The notes under the pieces were generated by a model. That model was not told the origin of the DNA, searched no databases, and saw nothing but the letters and a program-made list of their open reading frames with translations. The position numbers and the translations under genes were made by a program. From contig JASJCP010000055.1 of assembly GCA_030065935.1 (NCBI GenBank), positions 1 through 44,842 of the forward strand: a stretch of DNA of 44,842 nt, given 5' to 3'. The DNA comes from Xenococcaceae cyanobacterium MO_167.B27. GTDB lineage: Bacteria; Cyanobacteriota; Cyanobacteriia; Cyanobacteriales; Xenococcaceae. Position 1 is the first letter of the stretch. Every line of letters begins with the position of its first letter. Positions 37,289-44,144 of the stretch are shown one piece after another.

Positions 37289-38500
37289 GTGACTGATACT
37301 GTTATTTCCCGCAAGCAAGCATCTAATTCTGCATCAGAAATTAACTACAATATTGAGTCTGAAGTTTTAGAAAGATATCAGGAAGGGGCGAGACAGCAGC
37401 AACCTAGTTTATGTTGCCCCACTGAATATGAAGGAAACTATCTTAAAATATTGCCCGAAGAAATTGTTGCTAAAGATTACGGCTGTGGCGATCCTACTCG
37501 TTATGTTAATGAGGGAGAAACTGTAGTTGATTTGGGTTCAGGCGCGGGAAAAAATTGTTATATTCTGGCTCAGAAAGTAGGAGCAGCAGGAAAGATTATT
37601 GGGGTGGATTTTAATGATGAGATGTTATCTCTAGCCCGAAAGTATCAAGAGGAGATTGCTACTCAAGTTGGCTATCATAACACTGAGTTTGTTAAAGGTA
37701 AGATTCAGGATTTAAAATTACCTTTAGACCAAGTACAAGCTTGGTTAGATAGTAATCCTATTCACTCAGTTGATGATGTAGCAAAATATGATTTAGAATG
37801 CGATCGCCTACGTCAAGAAGAAACTTTAATTAAAGATAATAGCGCAGATGTAGTTATTTCTAACTGTGTCTTAAACTTAGTTCGTCCTCAAGATAAACAG
37901 CAACTATTTCAAGAAATTTATCGAGTTTTAAAACGGGGCGGTAGAGCGGTTATTTCTGATATCGTTTGTGATGAAGACCCCACAGAAAAGATTTTAAATG
38001 ATCCTGAATTATGGAGTGGTTGTATTGCAGGAGCATTCCGCGAAGATAACTTTTTAAAGATGTTTGAAGCTGCGGGATTTTACGGTATTGAAATCCTCAA
38101 AAGAGAAGAAACTCCTTGGCAAGTTATTGATGGTGTAGAATTCCGCTCCATGACAGTTAGGGCTTATAAAGGTAAAGAGGGAGAGTGCTGGGAAAGAAAG
38201 CAATCAGTAGTTTATAAAGGACCTTGGAAACAAGTACAAGATGATGATGGTCATACCTATTGTCGTGGAGAAAGAATGGCTGTTTGTGATAAAACATATC
38301 AGATATTAACTAATCCTAATAGCCCTTATCAACAAGATATGATTCCCATTCCACCTTATGAGAATATTCCTCTAGAAGAAGCGGAGCTTTTTAGTTGTAA
38401 AAGTAAAGCAATTCGTCATCCTAGAGAAACTAAAGGCTCAGAATATAATCTGACGGATACTAGTAATGATACTTGTTGTTCTCCTGGAGAATGTTGTTAA
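37289..38500 (+). CDS. arsM: Arsenite S-adenosylmethionine methyltransferase ArsM (arsenosugar type)
   Basis: Methylates arsenite using SAM; in Synechocystis-type clusters this feeds arsenosugar synthesis. 403 residues from a GTG start (MTDTVISRKQ). The SAM-binding site is VVDLGSGAGKNCYILA (about 79-95), with the acidic strand end GVDFND (105-110). Arsenic-binding cysteines are visible: Cys66 in YGCGDP, Cys193 in SNCVLNL, and Cys245 in SGCIAGAF. N-terminal Cys42-Cys43 and the C-terminal CCSPGECC tail are further arsenic-binding candidates. The PiT transporter follows after 58 bases and arsS after that, supporting one operon. Confidence 0.92.
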   Translation: MTDTVISRKQASNSASEINYNIESEVLERYQEGARQQQPSLCCPTEYEGNYLKILPEEIVAKDYGCGDPTRYVNEGETVVDLGSGAGKNCYILAQKVGAAGKIIGVDFNDEMLSLARKYQEEIATQVGYHNTEFVKGKIQDLKLPLDQVQAWLDSNPIHSVDDVAKYDLECDRLRQEETLIKDNSADVVISNCVLNLVRPQDKQQLFQEIYRVLKRGGRAVISDIVCDEDPTEKILNDPELWSGCIAGAFREDNFLKMFEAAGFYGIEILKREETPWQVIDGVEFRSMTVRAYKGKEGECWERKQSVVYKGPWKQVQDDDGHTYCRGERMAVCDKTYQILTNPNSPYQQDMIPIPPYENIPLEEAELFSCKSKAIRHPRETKGSEYNLTDTSNDTCCSPGECC

Positions 38501-38558
38501 CAGTTAACAGTTAACAGTTAATCTTTATTACTTGATTTGTTAATTAGTAGAGGAAAAA

Positions 38559-39671
38559 ATGTTATTAGCAATCGCAATTTTTTGTGCCACAGTTTTTTTG
38601 GCTTATGCCAATGGTGCAAACGATAACTTTAAGGGAGTTGCCACTTTATTTGGTAGTGAGACAACTAATTATAGAATAGCAATTTGGTGGGCAACTTTTA
38701 CTACCTTCGCTGGTTCAATATCTTCAGTATTTTTAGCTAGTACTCTCCTTAAAAATTTCTCTGGTAAAGGACTAGTACCAGAGGCGATTGCCAATACTTC
38801 TCAGTTTCATTTAGCTGTGGCTTTAGGAGCAGGATTAACCGTTATTTTAGCCACAGTTACTGGTTTTCCTATTTCTACCACTCATGGTCTTACAGGAGCA
38901 TTAACAGGAGCAGGATTGATGGCAATTGGTCAAAAATTAAATTTCTCAGCTTTGGGAAAAGCTTTTTTTGTCCCCTTACTAGCTAGTCCTCTAATTGCCA
39001 TAGTATTGGCAGCTATTACTTATGGTATCTTGCGTTATCTTCGTCTAGCTTTGGGTATAGATAAAGCCTGGTGTATTTGTGCTGGAAATAAACCAGAATT
39101 AATACCAGTTGCATCGGGAAACACCCCTAGTTTATTGCTAAAAACGGTGACTCCTGACGTGGCAATAAATACTACTGAAAAATGTCAACAGCGTTATCTA
39201 GGTAAGTTTTGGGGAATTGAGAGTCAACAAATAGTTGATATTTGTCATTTTATTAGTGCAGGAGTTGTGAGTTTTGCTAGAGGATTAAATGATACGCCCA
39301 AAATTGTTGCTTTGCTATTAACGGTAACTGCTTTTTCAATTAAAGGTGGTATGTTAGCAGTAGGAATGGGAATGGCAGTTGGTGGTTTATTAAATGCGAG
39401 AAAAGTTGCTCATACTGTTAGTCAAAAAATTACCACTTTAAACCCAGGAAAAGGTCTTGCAGCTAATTTCGTAACAGGTATTTTAGTGATTTTTGCTAGT
39501 AGAATAGGTGTACCTGTTTCTACTACCCACGTGTCTGTAGGTTCAATATTCGGTGTAGGAGTAATTTCTAAAACTGCCCATATTAATATTTTCTCTCAAG
39601 TTCTAGCTTCTTGGGTATTAACTTTACCTATAGCAGCAATTTTGAGTGGATTATTTTATTTTGTTATCTAA
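38559..39671 (+). CDS. PiT-family inorganic phosphate (arsenate?) transporter
   Basis: Integral membrane permease of the PiT/Pho4 family, 370 residues with about nine to ten hydrophobic segments. The duplicated family signatures are AYANGANDNFKGVATLFGS (about residue 15) and SFARGLNDTPKIVALLL (about residue 230); each half also has GFPISTTHGLTGA- and GVPVSTTHVSVG-type loops. Between the halves is a hydrophilic Cys-containing linker (WCICAGNKPE, TEKCQQR). Sitting between arsM and arsS, it may import or sense phosphate/arsenate for arsenic detoxification. Substrate preference is an inference from context. Confidence 0.9.
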   Translation: MLLAIAIFCATVFLAYANGANDNFKGVATLFGSETTNYRIAIWWATFTTFAGSISSVFLASTLLKNFSGKGLVPEAIANTSQFHLAVALGAGLTVILATVTGFPISTTHGLTGALTGAGLMAIGQKLNFSALGKAFFVPLLASPLIAIVLAAITYGILRYLRLALGIDKAWCICAGNKPELIPVASGNTPSLLLKTVTPDVAINTTEKCQQRYLGKFWGIESQQIVDICHFISAGVVSFARGLNDTPKIVALLLTVTAFSIKGGMLAVGMGMAVGGLLNARKVAHTVSQKITTLNPGKGLAANFVTGILVIFASRIGVPVSTTHVSVGSIFGVGVISKTAHINIFSQVLASWVLTLPIAAILSGLFYFVI

Positions 39672-39697
39672 TAAAACATTTCTCAGAGTATTTAACT

Positions 39698-40705
39698 ATG
39701 CCAACTAAGATAGAAGATAAAACTGCAAAATTTATTCCTTTTGCTAAAAAGATAAATTCTTCTCTAACTAAAAATAAAATTACCGTCTTACAGGTAAACT
39801 TGGGAAGAAAATGTAATTTAGCTTGTACTCATTGTCATGTAGAAGCTAGCCCCAAACGCACTGAAGAATTATCCCCTGAAGTTTGTGAACAAATTATTAC
39901 TGTAATTAATACATTTCCTCAAATTGAAACTGTTGATTTAACTGGTGGTGCGCCAGAAATGAACTATGGTTTTAAAGCTATTGTGGAAGCAGCTAAAGCT
40001 CAAAATAAAGAAGTAATAGTTCGTTCTAACTTAACTATATTTTTTGAACCTGGTTATGAAGATTTACCAGAATATTTTGCTCAATATCAGTTAAGAGTAG
40101 TTGCGTCTCTTCCTTGCTATTTAGAATCCAATGTTGATAAACAAAGAGGTGCTGGAGTCTATAATAAATCGGTTTTAGCTATTCAAAAACTTAATCAATT
40201 AGGCTATAGTGACAATCCTAAGTTGATTCTGGATTTAGTATATAATCCTGCTTTACCTACTAATAAAAACTTTTCCCTAACTCCCAATCAACAAAAGCTG
40301 GAACAAGATTATAAATCCTATCTTTTAGAGCATTTTGGTATCAAATTTAATAGCTTATTTACTATTACTAATATTCCTATTGGTCGCACTAAGCAATTTT
40401 TACAGAGACAGAATTTACATGATGATTATATTCAGTTTTTAGCATATAATTGCAACTTAGAAACTCTCCCCCATCTCATGTGTCGTAATGAATTGTCTAT
40501 TGATTATTTAGGTAATGTTTATGACTGTGACTTTAATCAGATGGAGGCGATCGCAGCCAGGGATAATCAAGGAAATAAACTCACTATTAAACATCTTTTA
40601 GAAGCCAACAGTCTCGATCTAATTACAGATATTAAAACTGCTAATTATTGCTATGGTTGCACCGCAGGTAATGGCTCTAGTTGTGGTGGCTCTTTAGTAG
40701 AGTAG
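39698..40705 (+). CDS. arsS: Arsenosugar biosynthesis radical SAM protein ArsS
   Basis: Radical SAM enzyme proposed to attach an adenosyl/ribosyl group to methylated arsenic in arsenosugar formation. 335 residues from ATG 39698. The [4Fe-4S] motif is CNLACTHC (Cys39, Cys43, Cys46), followed by VEASPKRTEE. VDLTGGAPEMNYGF is the SAM-contact GGxP-like segment. LIRSNLTI-type and LPCYLESNVDKQRGAGVY segments are typical of the family. A Cys-rich C-terminus (YCYGCTAGNGSSCGGS) probably holds an auxiliary cluster. 26 bases after the PiT stop; TVP38/DedA follows, the same order as in other cyanobacterial arsenosugar clusters apart from the PiT gene. Confidence 0.92.
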   Translation: MPTKIEDKTAKFIPFAKKINSSLTKNKITVLQVNLGRKCNLACTHCHVEASPKRTEELSPEVCEQIITVINTFPQIETVDLTGGAPEMNYGFKAIVEAAKAQNKEVIVRSNLTIFFEPGYEDLPEYFAQYQLRVVASLPCYLESNVDKQRGAGVYNKSVLAIQKLNQLGYSDNPKLILDLVYNPALPTNKNFSLTPNQQKLEQDYKSYLLEHFGIKFNSLFTITNIPIGRTKQFLQRQNLHDDYIQFLAYNCNLETLPHLMCRNELSIDYLGNVYDCDFNQMEAIAARDNQGNKLTIKHLLEANSLDLITDIKTANYCYGCTAGNGSSCGGSLVE

Positions 40706-40848
40706 TTAGGTTTTAGGTTAAGAAAAAATAGCATTAAATAATCCCTCGCTTGATTATCAAAATTCAACTTCCCTGTTGATAATATCCTGCATATAAATCT
40801 TGTTTGTTTCCTATAAAGAAAGACAGATATAAATCGCAATTTTTAATA

Positions 40849-41553
40849 GTGAAAGTTCTACTCAAAAAACAATCTAGTTACAGAGATAAAAGGAATTATA
40901 CAAGAAGACATAACAAGTTCCGTATTATCATCATTACAGTTATAATTTCTTCACTGCTTCTGTTGATATTTAGCCCTTTGAATGTCTTGTTTGACAAGAT
41001 GTTTTTAGTAGAATATTTACAGAAAAATCAATGCTGTGTCATTATTCCTTTTATTGTTACCTATACTATCCTGACAGTTATCGGGATTCCTGGTACTTTA
41101 TTAACTGTTGCTGGAGGAATAGTCTTTGGTATTTGGTGGGGGACTTTATGGTCGGTAATTGGTGCTACTCTAGGAGCATTAGGAGCATTTTGGACTGCTC
41201 GCTATTTACTACGAGATTATATTAAGCACAAATTTGGCAAACATAAAGCTTTAACTAAATTTAATCAAGCAGTAAAAGATAAACCGATCGCCTTTGTTTT
41301 AGCAGTTAGGTTTGCTCCTATCTCGCCATTTAATGTAGTTAATTTTCTCTTTGGACTAACACCTGTTAATTGGTTTTCCTACACTATTGCTACTTTTTTC
41401 GGCATTATTCCTGGTACTCTCGCCTATACCTGGTTGGGAACAAGTGGAATAGAAGCCTTAGAAGGAGGCGATCGCATACCCTTCTTTTTGGCATTGGGTT
41501 TATTAACTTTATTATCTCTTATTCCCTTGTGGTACAAACATCAAAAGAGCTAA
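40849..41553 (+). CDS. TVP38/TMEM64 (DedA-superfamily) membrane protein
   Basis: A membrane protein of the VTT/DedA superfamily, about 235 residues. Basic N-terminus, a membrane helix (IIIITVIISSLLLLIF), then the VTT core: YTILTVIGIPGTLLTVAGGIVFGIWWGTLWS with the re-entrant G..F.P/G loop, GALGAFWTARYLLRDY, AVRFAPISPFNVVNFLFGLTPV, and IPGTLAYTWLG. Members are proposed lipid scramblases or transporters. In cyanobacteria this family is linked to arsS (e.g. slr0303-slr0305), so an arsenolipid or export role is a reasonable guess. GTG at 40849 is chosen; TTG at 40804 would add 15 residues. Confidence 0.87.
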   Translation: MKVLLKKQSSYRDKRNYTRRHNKFRIIIITVIISSLLLLIFSPLNVLFDKMFLVEYLQKNQCCVIIPFIVTYTILTVIGIPGTLLTVAGGIVFGIWWGTLWSVIGATLGALGAFWTARYLLRDYIKHKFGKHKALTKFNQAVKDKPIAFVLAVRFAPISPFNVVNFLFGLTPVNWFSYTIATFFGIIPGTLAYTWLGTSGIEALEGGDRIPFFLALGLLTLLSLIPLWYKHQKS

Positions 41554-41913
41554 TTAGTAAGAGAATTGTCGTTCTTGATTTATATCTTGTAATCTCCTAT
41601 ATACAGTAGAAAGACTGACTTTAATACCATGTTCTTGATTCAATTTAGTTTGTAACTCTTGCAAGCTGATATCATCATTTTGATTAACCCATATTTTCAA
41701 ACTTTGAATATGTTTTATATCTAATTTAGGAGCGCGACCACCTTTATAACCTTTAGGCTTAACATCTCCTGTTTCTCGATAGCGTCTCATTAAATCTCGG
41801 ACAAAACTTAAACTTACTTGAAATCGCTCTGCAATTTCTTGTTGTGTTCCTTCCCCCTGTTGGTAAGCTTCTAAAACTTTTATGCGTAAATCTTTAGAAT
41901 AAGGTCTTGCCAT
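41554..41913 (-). CDS. IS630-family transposase N-terminal half (orfA) without orfB
   Basis: A 119-residue protein with the IS630 N-terminal helix-turn-helix pair: MARPYSKDLRIKVLEAYQ, then EIAERFQVSLSFVRDLMRRY (about residues 27-46), GGRAPKLD linker, and a second DNA-binding part ending STVYRRLQDIN. The catalytic DDE half normally following, often by frameshift, is absent: the stop is flush with the TVP38 gene stop (41553/41554). It is either a truncated insertion sequence or a retained DNA-binding domain. No terminal inverted repeats were located. Confidence 0.78.
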   Translation of the reverse strand: MARPYSKDLRIKVLEAYQQGEGTQQEIAERFQVSLSFVRDLMRRYRETGDVKPKGYKGGRAPKLDIKHIQSLKIWVNQNDDISLQELQTKLNQEHGIKVSLSTVYRRLQDINQERQFSY

Positions 41914-41948
41914 GATTTTTGGTCTCTATAATCAATACAAAAAAAATT

Positions 41949-42248
41949 TTAATCAACAAAGAAACTTAAAGTTACTGCTTGTTCTGGAATTTCAGTAGCA
42001 GGGATTGTGATTTGTGTTGTTTTGATATTTTTCCCAATGGAAGTAATAACTTTCCCTGTAATCCCCCCTTCAGTTCCCCCCTTATTAAGGGGGGCTAGGG
42101 GGGATTCTTGCTCATCTGCAAAATAATATCCCAAAGCATTACCAAAACTGAGATTAGTTATGAATTCAGTTAAATCAATAATCAGATCATGCTCGTCAAA
42201 AGAATTAAAGCTATGATAGCTGTGATTCAGTGTCAGTGAGGATTTCAT
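41949..42248 (-). CDS. Hypothetical protein carrying a translated palindromic repeat
   Basis: A 99-residue protein not recognised as a family. The N-terminal half is hydrophilic (SLTLNHSYHSFNSFDE, LIIDLTEFI). The middle (about residues 48-63, SPLAPLNKGGTEGGIT) is the standard translation of a dispersed cyanobacterial palindrome lying at 42061-42105. The end has a hydrophobic strand pattern (ITIPATEIPEQAVTLSFFVD). The neighbouring IS630 fragment is in the same orientation, 35 bases downstream. Expression is unproven; the repeat may have been inserted into an originally smaller gene. Confidence 0.5.
   Translation of the reverse strand: MKSSLTLNHSYHSFNSFDEHDLIIDLTEFITNLSFGNALGYYFADEQESPLAPLNKGGTEGGITGKVITSIGKNIKTTQITIPATEIPEQAVTLSFFVD
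42061..42105. repeat. Nested CCCCCC/GGGGGG palindromic repeat
   Basis: An outer pair ATCCCCCC (42061-42068) / GGGGGGAT (42098-42105) encloses a CCCCCCTTA...TTAAGGGGGG inner palindrome (42076-42094). This repeat type is widely dispersed in cyanobacterial genomes. Here it is in frame inside a hypothetical gene. Confidence 0.85.
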
Positions 42249-42465
42249 CTTCTTACCGTGTTTGTGCTTTAACTTATATTGCTATTGTGGCGGATAAACT
42301 GTTCATCGCAAATAGATAAAAGTTGATAAAAATTGATATCTTTACTGGTAAAAATTGATAAAGTTAGACATTCGACCTTAAGTAATTGATAGTAAATATT
42401 TAGTTGCTACTTGCTACTTGCAAGGGCGCAAGGCTTGCGCCCCTACCCTACTTGCTACTTAACCC
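42249..42465. repeat. TTGATAAA direct repeats and GGGCGCAA hairpin upstream of dppC
   Basis: Between about 42310 and 42366 the motif TTGATA(A/T) recurs four times at short spacing. Around 42404-42460 CTACTTG units repeat, interrupted by a perfect hairpin GGGCGCAA/TTGCGCCC (42424-42431 with 42435-42442). These lie in the leader of dppC. Regulatory meaning is unknown; the hairpin is a common dispersed repeat. Confidence 0.6.
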
Positions 42466-43335
42466 ATGACAACTACCAAAATCAAAGGCTTGAGATGGTT
42501 TCGTCTCAATCTCTCCTCAGTATTAACTATCCTAGGACTGACTATTACACTAGGACTAATCCTAATTGCTTTGTTTGCTCCCCTCCTCCAAAGTTGGGGT
42601 TGGTTACAAGATCCTACAGAATCTCTTAGTAACCCAATTCATCAACCACCAGGAGCAGACTATTGGTTTGGAACAACTCGTCAAGGTTATGATGTCTTCT
42701 CTCGTACTCTATTTGGCACACAATCAGCCCTAAAAGTGGTCTTACTAGCTACTACTATAAGTTTAATTCTGGGTGTTCCCCTAGGGTTAGTCAGTGGTTA
42801 TCTCGGAGGAAAGATGGACAAGGTGTTACTGTTTCTGATGGATACTATTTATACTCTCCCAGGATTGTTGCTGTCAGTTACTTTAGCTTTTGTTGTAGGG
42901 AAAGGTGTCTTAAATGCTGCGATCGCAATCAGTATAGCCTATATTCCTCAATATTTTCGCATTGTTCGTAACCATACCACCAGCGTTAAAACAGAATTAT
43001 TCGTTGAAGCAGCGCAAGCGATGGGCGCATCTACCCCAAGAGTCTTATCCCGTTATCTATTTTTTAATGTTATTCAAAGTGTTCCTGTAGTATTCACTCT
43101 CAATGCAGCAGATGCCATCTTAATTTTAGGTGGTTTAGGTTTCTTGGGTTTAGGGCTACCCCCAGAAGTCCCCGAATGGGGTCACGATCTACGTTTGGCT
43201 TTAGATGCACTCCCTATCGGAATTTGGTGGTCAGCTACTTTCCCAGGACTTGCCATGACCCTTATGGTTACAGGCTTATCTTTATTAGGGGAAGGCTTAA
43301 GTGAAATTCTCAATCCCAAAATGCGCCGTAGGTGA
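42466..43335 (+). CDS. dppC: ABC transporter permease, DppC/OppC type
   Basis: Second inner-membrane permease of a peptide/nickel-type ABC importer, 289 residues. A first membrane helix (about 20-42) precedes the conserved HQPPGADYWFGTTRQGYDVFSR loop typical of DppC. Five further helices follow, with the EAA loop LFVEAAQAMGASTPRVLSRYLF and the C-terminus GLSLLGEGLSEILNPKMRR. Its partner DppB-type permease is at 28577 in the same orientation but 13 kb away; no ATPase or binding-protein gene is nearby. Confidence 0.93.
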   Translation: MTTTKIKGLRWFRLNLSSVLTILGLTITLGLILIALFAPLLQSWGWLQDPTESLSNPIHQPPGADYWFGTTRQGYDVFSRTLFGTQSALKVVLLATTISLILGVPLGLVSGYLGGKMDKVLLFLMDTIYTLPGLLLSVTLAFVVGKGVLNAAIAISIAYIPQYFRIVRNHTTSVKTELFVEAAQAMGASTPRVLSRYLFFNVIQSVPVVFTLNAADAILILGGLGFLGLGLPPEVPEWGHDLRLALDALPIGIWWSATFPGLAMTLMVTGLSLLGEGLSEILNPKMRRR

Positions 43336-43375
43336 TTGGGGAATAACAATTAATTCTACATCAGGTTAATTACAT

Positions 43376-43462
43376 TGACGACTCTCACCGTTAAAATCCA
43401 AGATTTTTAACGGGAGATTCTAACACTTGCGTTGTTAGATTCGGAGCTTCTACTCCTCTTAT
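43376..43462 (-). repeat. IS200/IS605-type right end, possible guide-RNA (omegaRNA-like) 3' region
   Basis: Immediately after the tnpB stop on the minus strand are three stem-loops: GGAGTAGAAGCTCC, TCTAACA/TGTTAGA and CCGTTAAAA/TTTTAACGG. They end at GAGAGTCGTCA near 43376. This is the usual place and shape of the right end and overlapping guide RNA of TnpB elements. Assignment rests on position and hairpins only. Confidence 0.55.
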
Positions 43463-43704
43463 CTAGCCCACTTTGGTACAAATGATTTGCGCTTCTCCCA
43501 CAGGCACTGACCCCGACAGAACGAATCCACAGGAATTTTGCTTTACTTCCACGATGCGCCCCACCGCAGAAGGATTTAAAGACTTATTTAATTTTATTTT
43601 CCTTTTAGCTAGCTGCACGCGTCACCATTTAGTTTCTAGGGCGATATTTCCCGCGACGTGCCTAATACTCGGTGGAAATCCCTGTAGTATTTAAGTGCGC
43701 TGTT
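43463..43704 (-). pseudogene. 3' exon of a decayed tnpB gene
   Basis: Starting at 43704 the minus strand reads N-S-A-L, the conserved TnpB step after its DRD motif. It then passes through several frames (ending GDACS in one; RVQLAKRKIKLNKSLNP onward in another) and finishes with the characteristic tail VEVKQNSCGF, SGSVPVGEAQIICTKVG and TAG at 43465-43463. Frameshifts and an internal TAG show it is not functional. The 5' exon was not recognised in the remaining 1.1 kb of the window. The exon starts exactly where group II intron domain VI ends. Confidence 0.68.
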
Positions 43705-44144
43705 ATAGTCGATGGGTTTATTCCTAAACCTCACCTCTACTTCAGAACCAGACATGAGAGTTTCCAGCTCATCTAGCTCCTGGTATGAGTCCCAATGTAA
43801 GGGTGTCCTTAACCGTTACCAGTTTTCGGACTCGGATTGTTTAACGTTGTTCTCATCCTTATTCATCCCACGCTTAACTAAAAGGTTAGCGTATTAGGCA
43901 TATTAAGATGTTACTGAATCGTATCCTACTCAGTGACCGTCCCACGTGGGCGTATCCTTGGGTTTCCCCTTCCCCTGTTAGTTCAGGGATAAGGCATTAG
44001 CTTTTTAGGACATCCTATTCCAATATATCTTATGGTTGGTTGCCTACCCTTTTTTTTGAAATTTAGTTATTGTTTCGTCGCTCACAGAGTTCAGATGCTA
44101 CCATTATGTTAAGTAATGGTAGGTTATCTGCCTACTCGACACAC
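43705..44144 (-). ncRNA. Group II intron, domains V-VI and putative upstream core, without maturase ORF
   Basis: On the minus strand, 43779-43745 is a 35-base domain V: GAGCTAGATGAGCTGG, GAAA loop, CTCTCATGTCTGGTTC. The catalytic AGC and the GAAA tetraloop fit bacterial group II introns. Domain VI follows (TTTAGG AATAAACC stem) and the intron would end CGACTAT at 43705, leaving AAC AGC GCA (Asn-Ser-Ala) as the first tnpB codons. A GTGTGTCGAG fitting the 5' consensus GUGYG begins at 44144. That would give only about 440 bases, short for a whole intron, so the 5' end is uncertain and may lie further upstream. No reverse transcriptase frame exists. Confidence 0.66.

Noticed and set aside
43473-43897. 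Plus-strand open frames of 60-73 codons opposite the tnpB exon and intron
   Set aside because: They are antisense to the tnpB tail and the group II intron domains, have no family features, and start at non-ATG or arbitrary codons.
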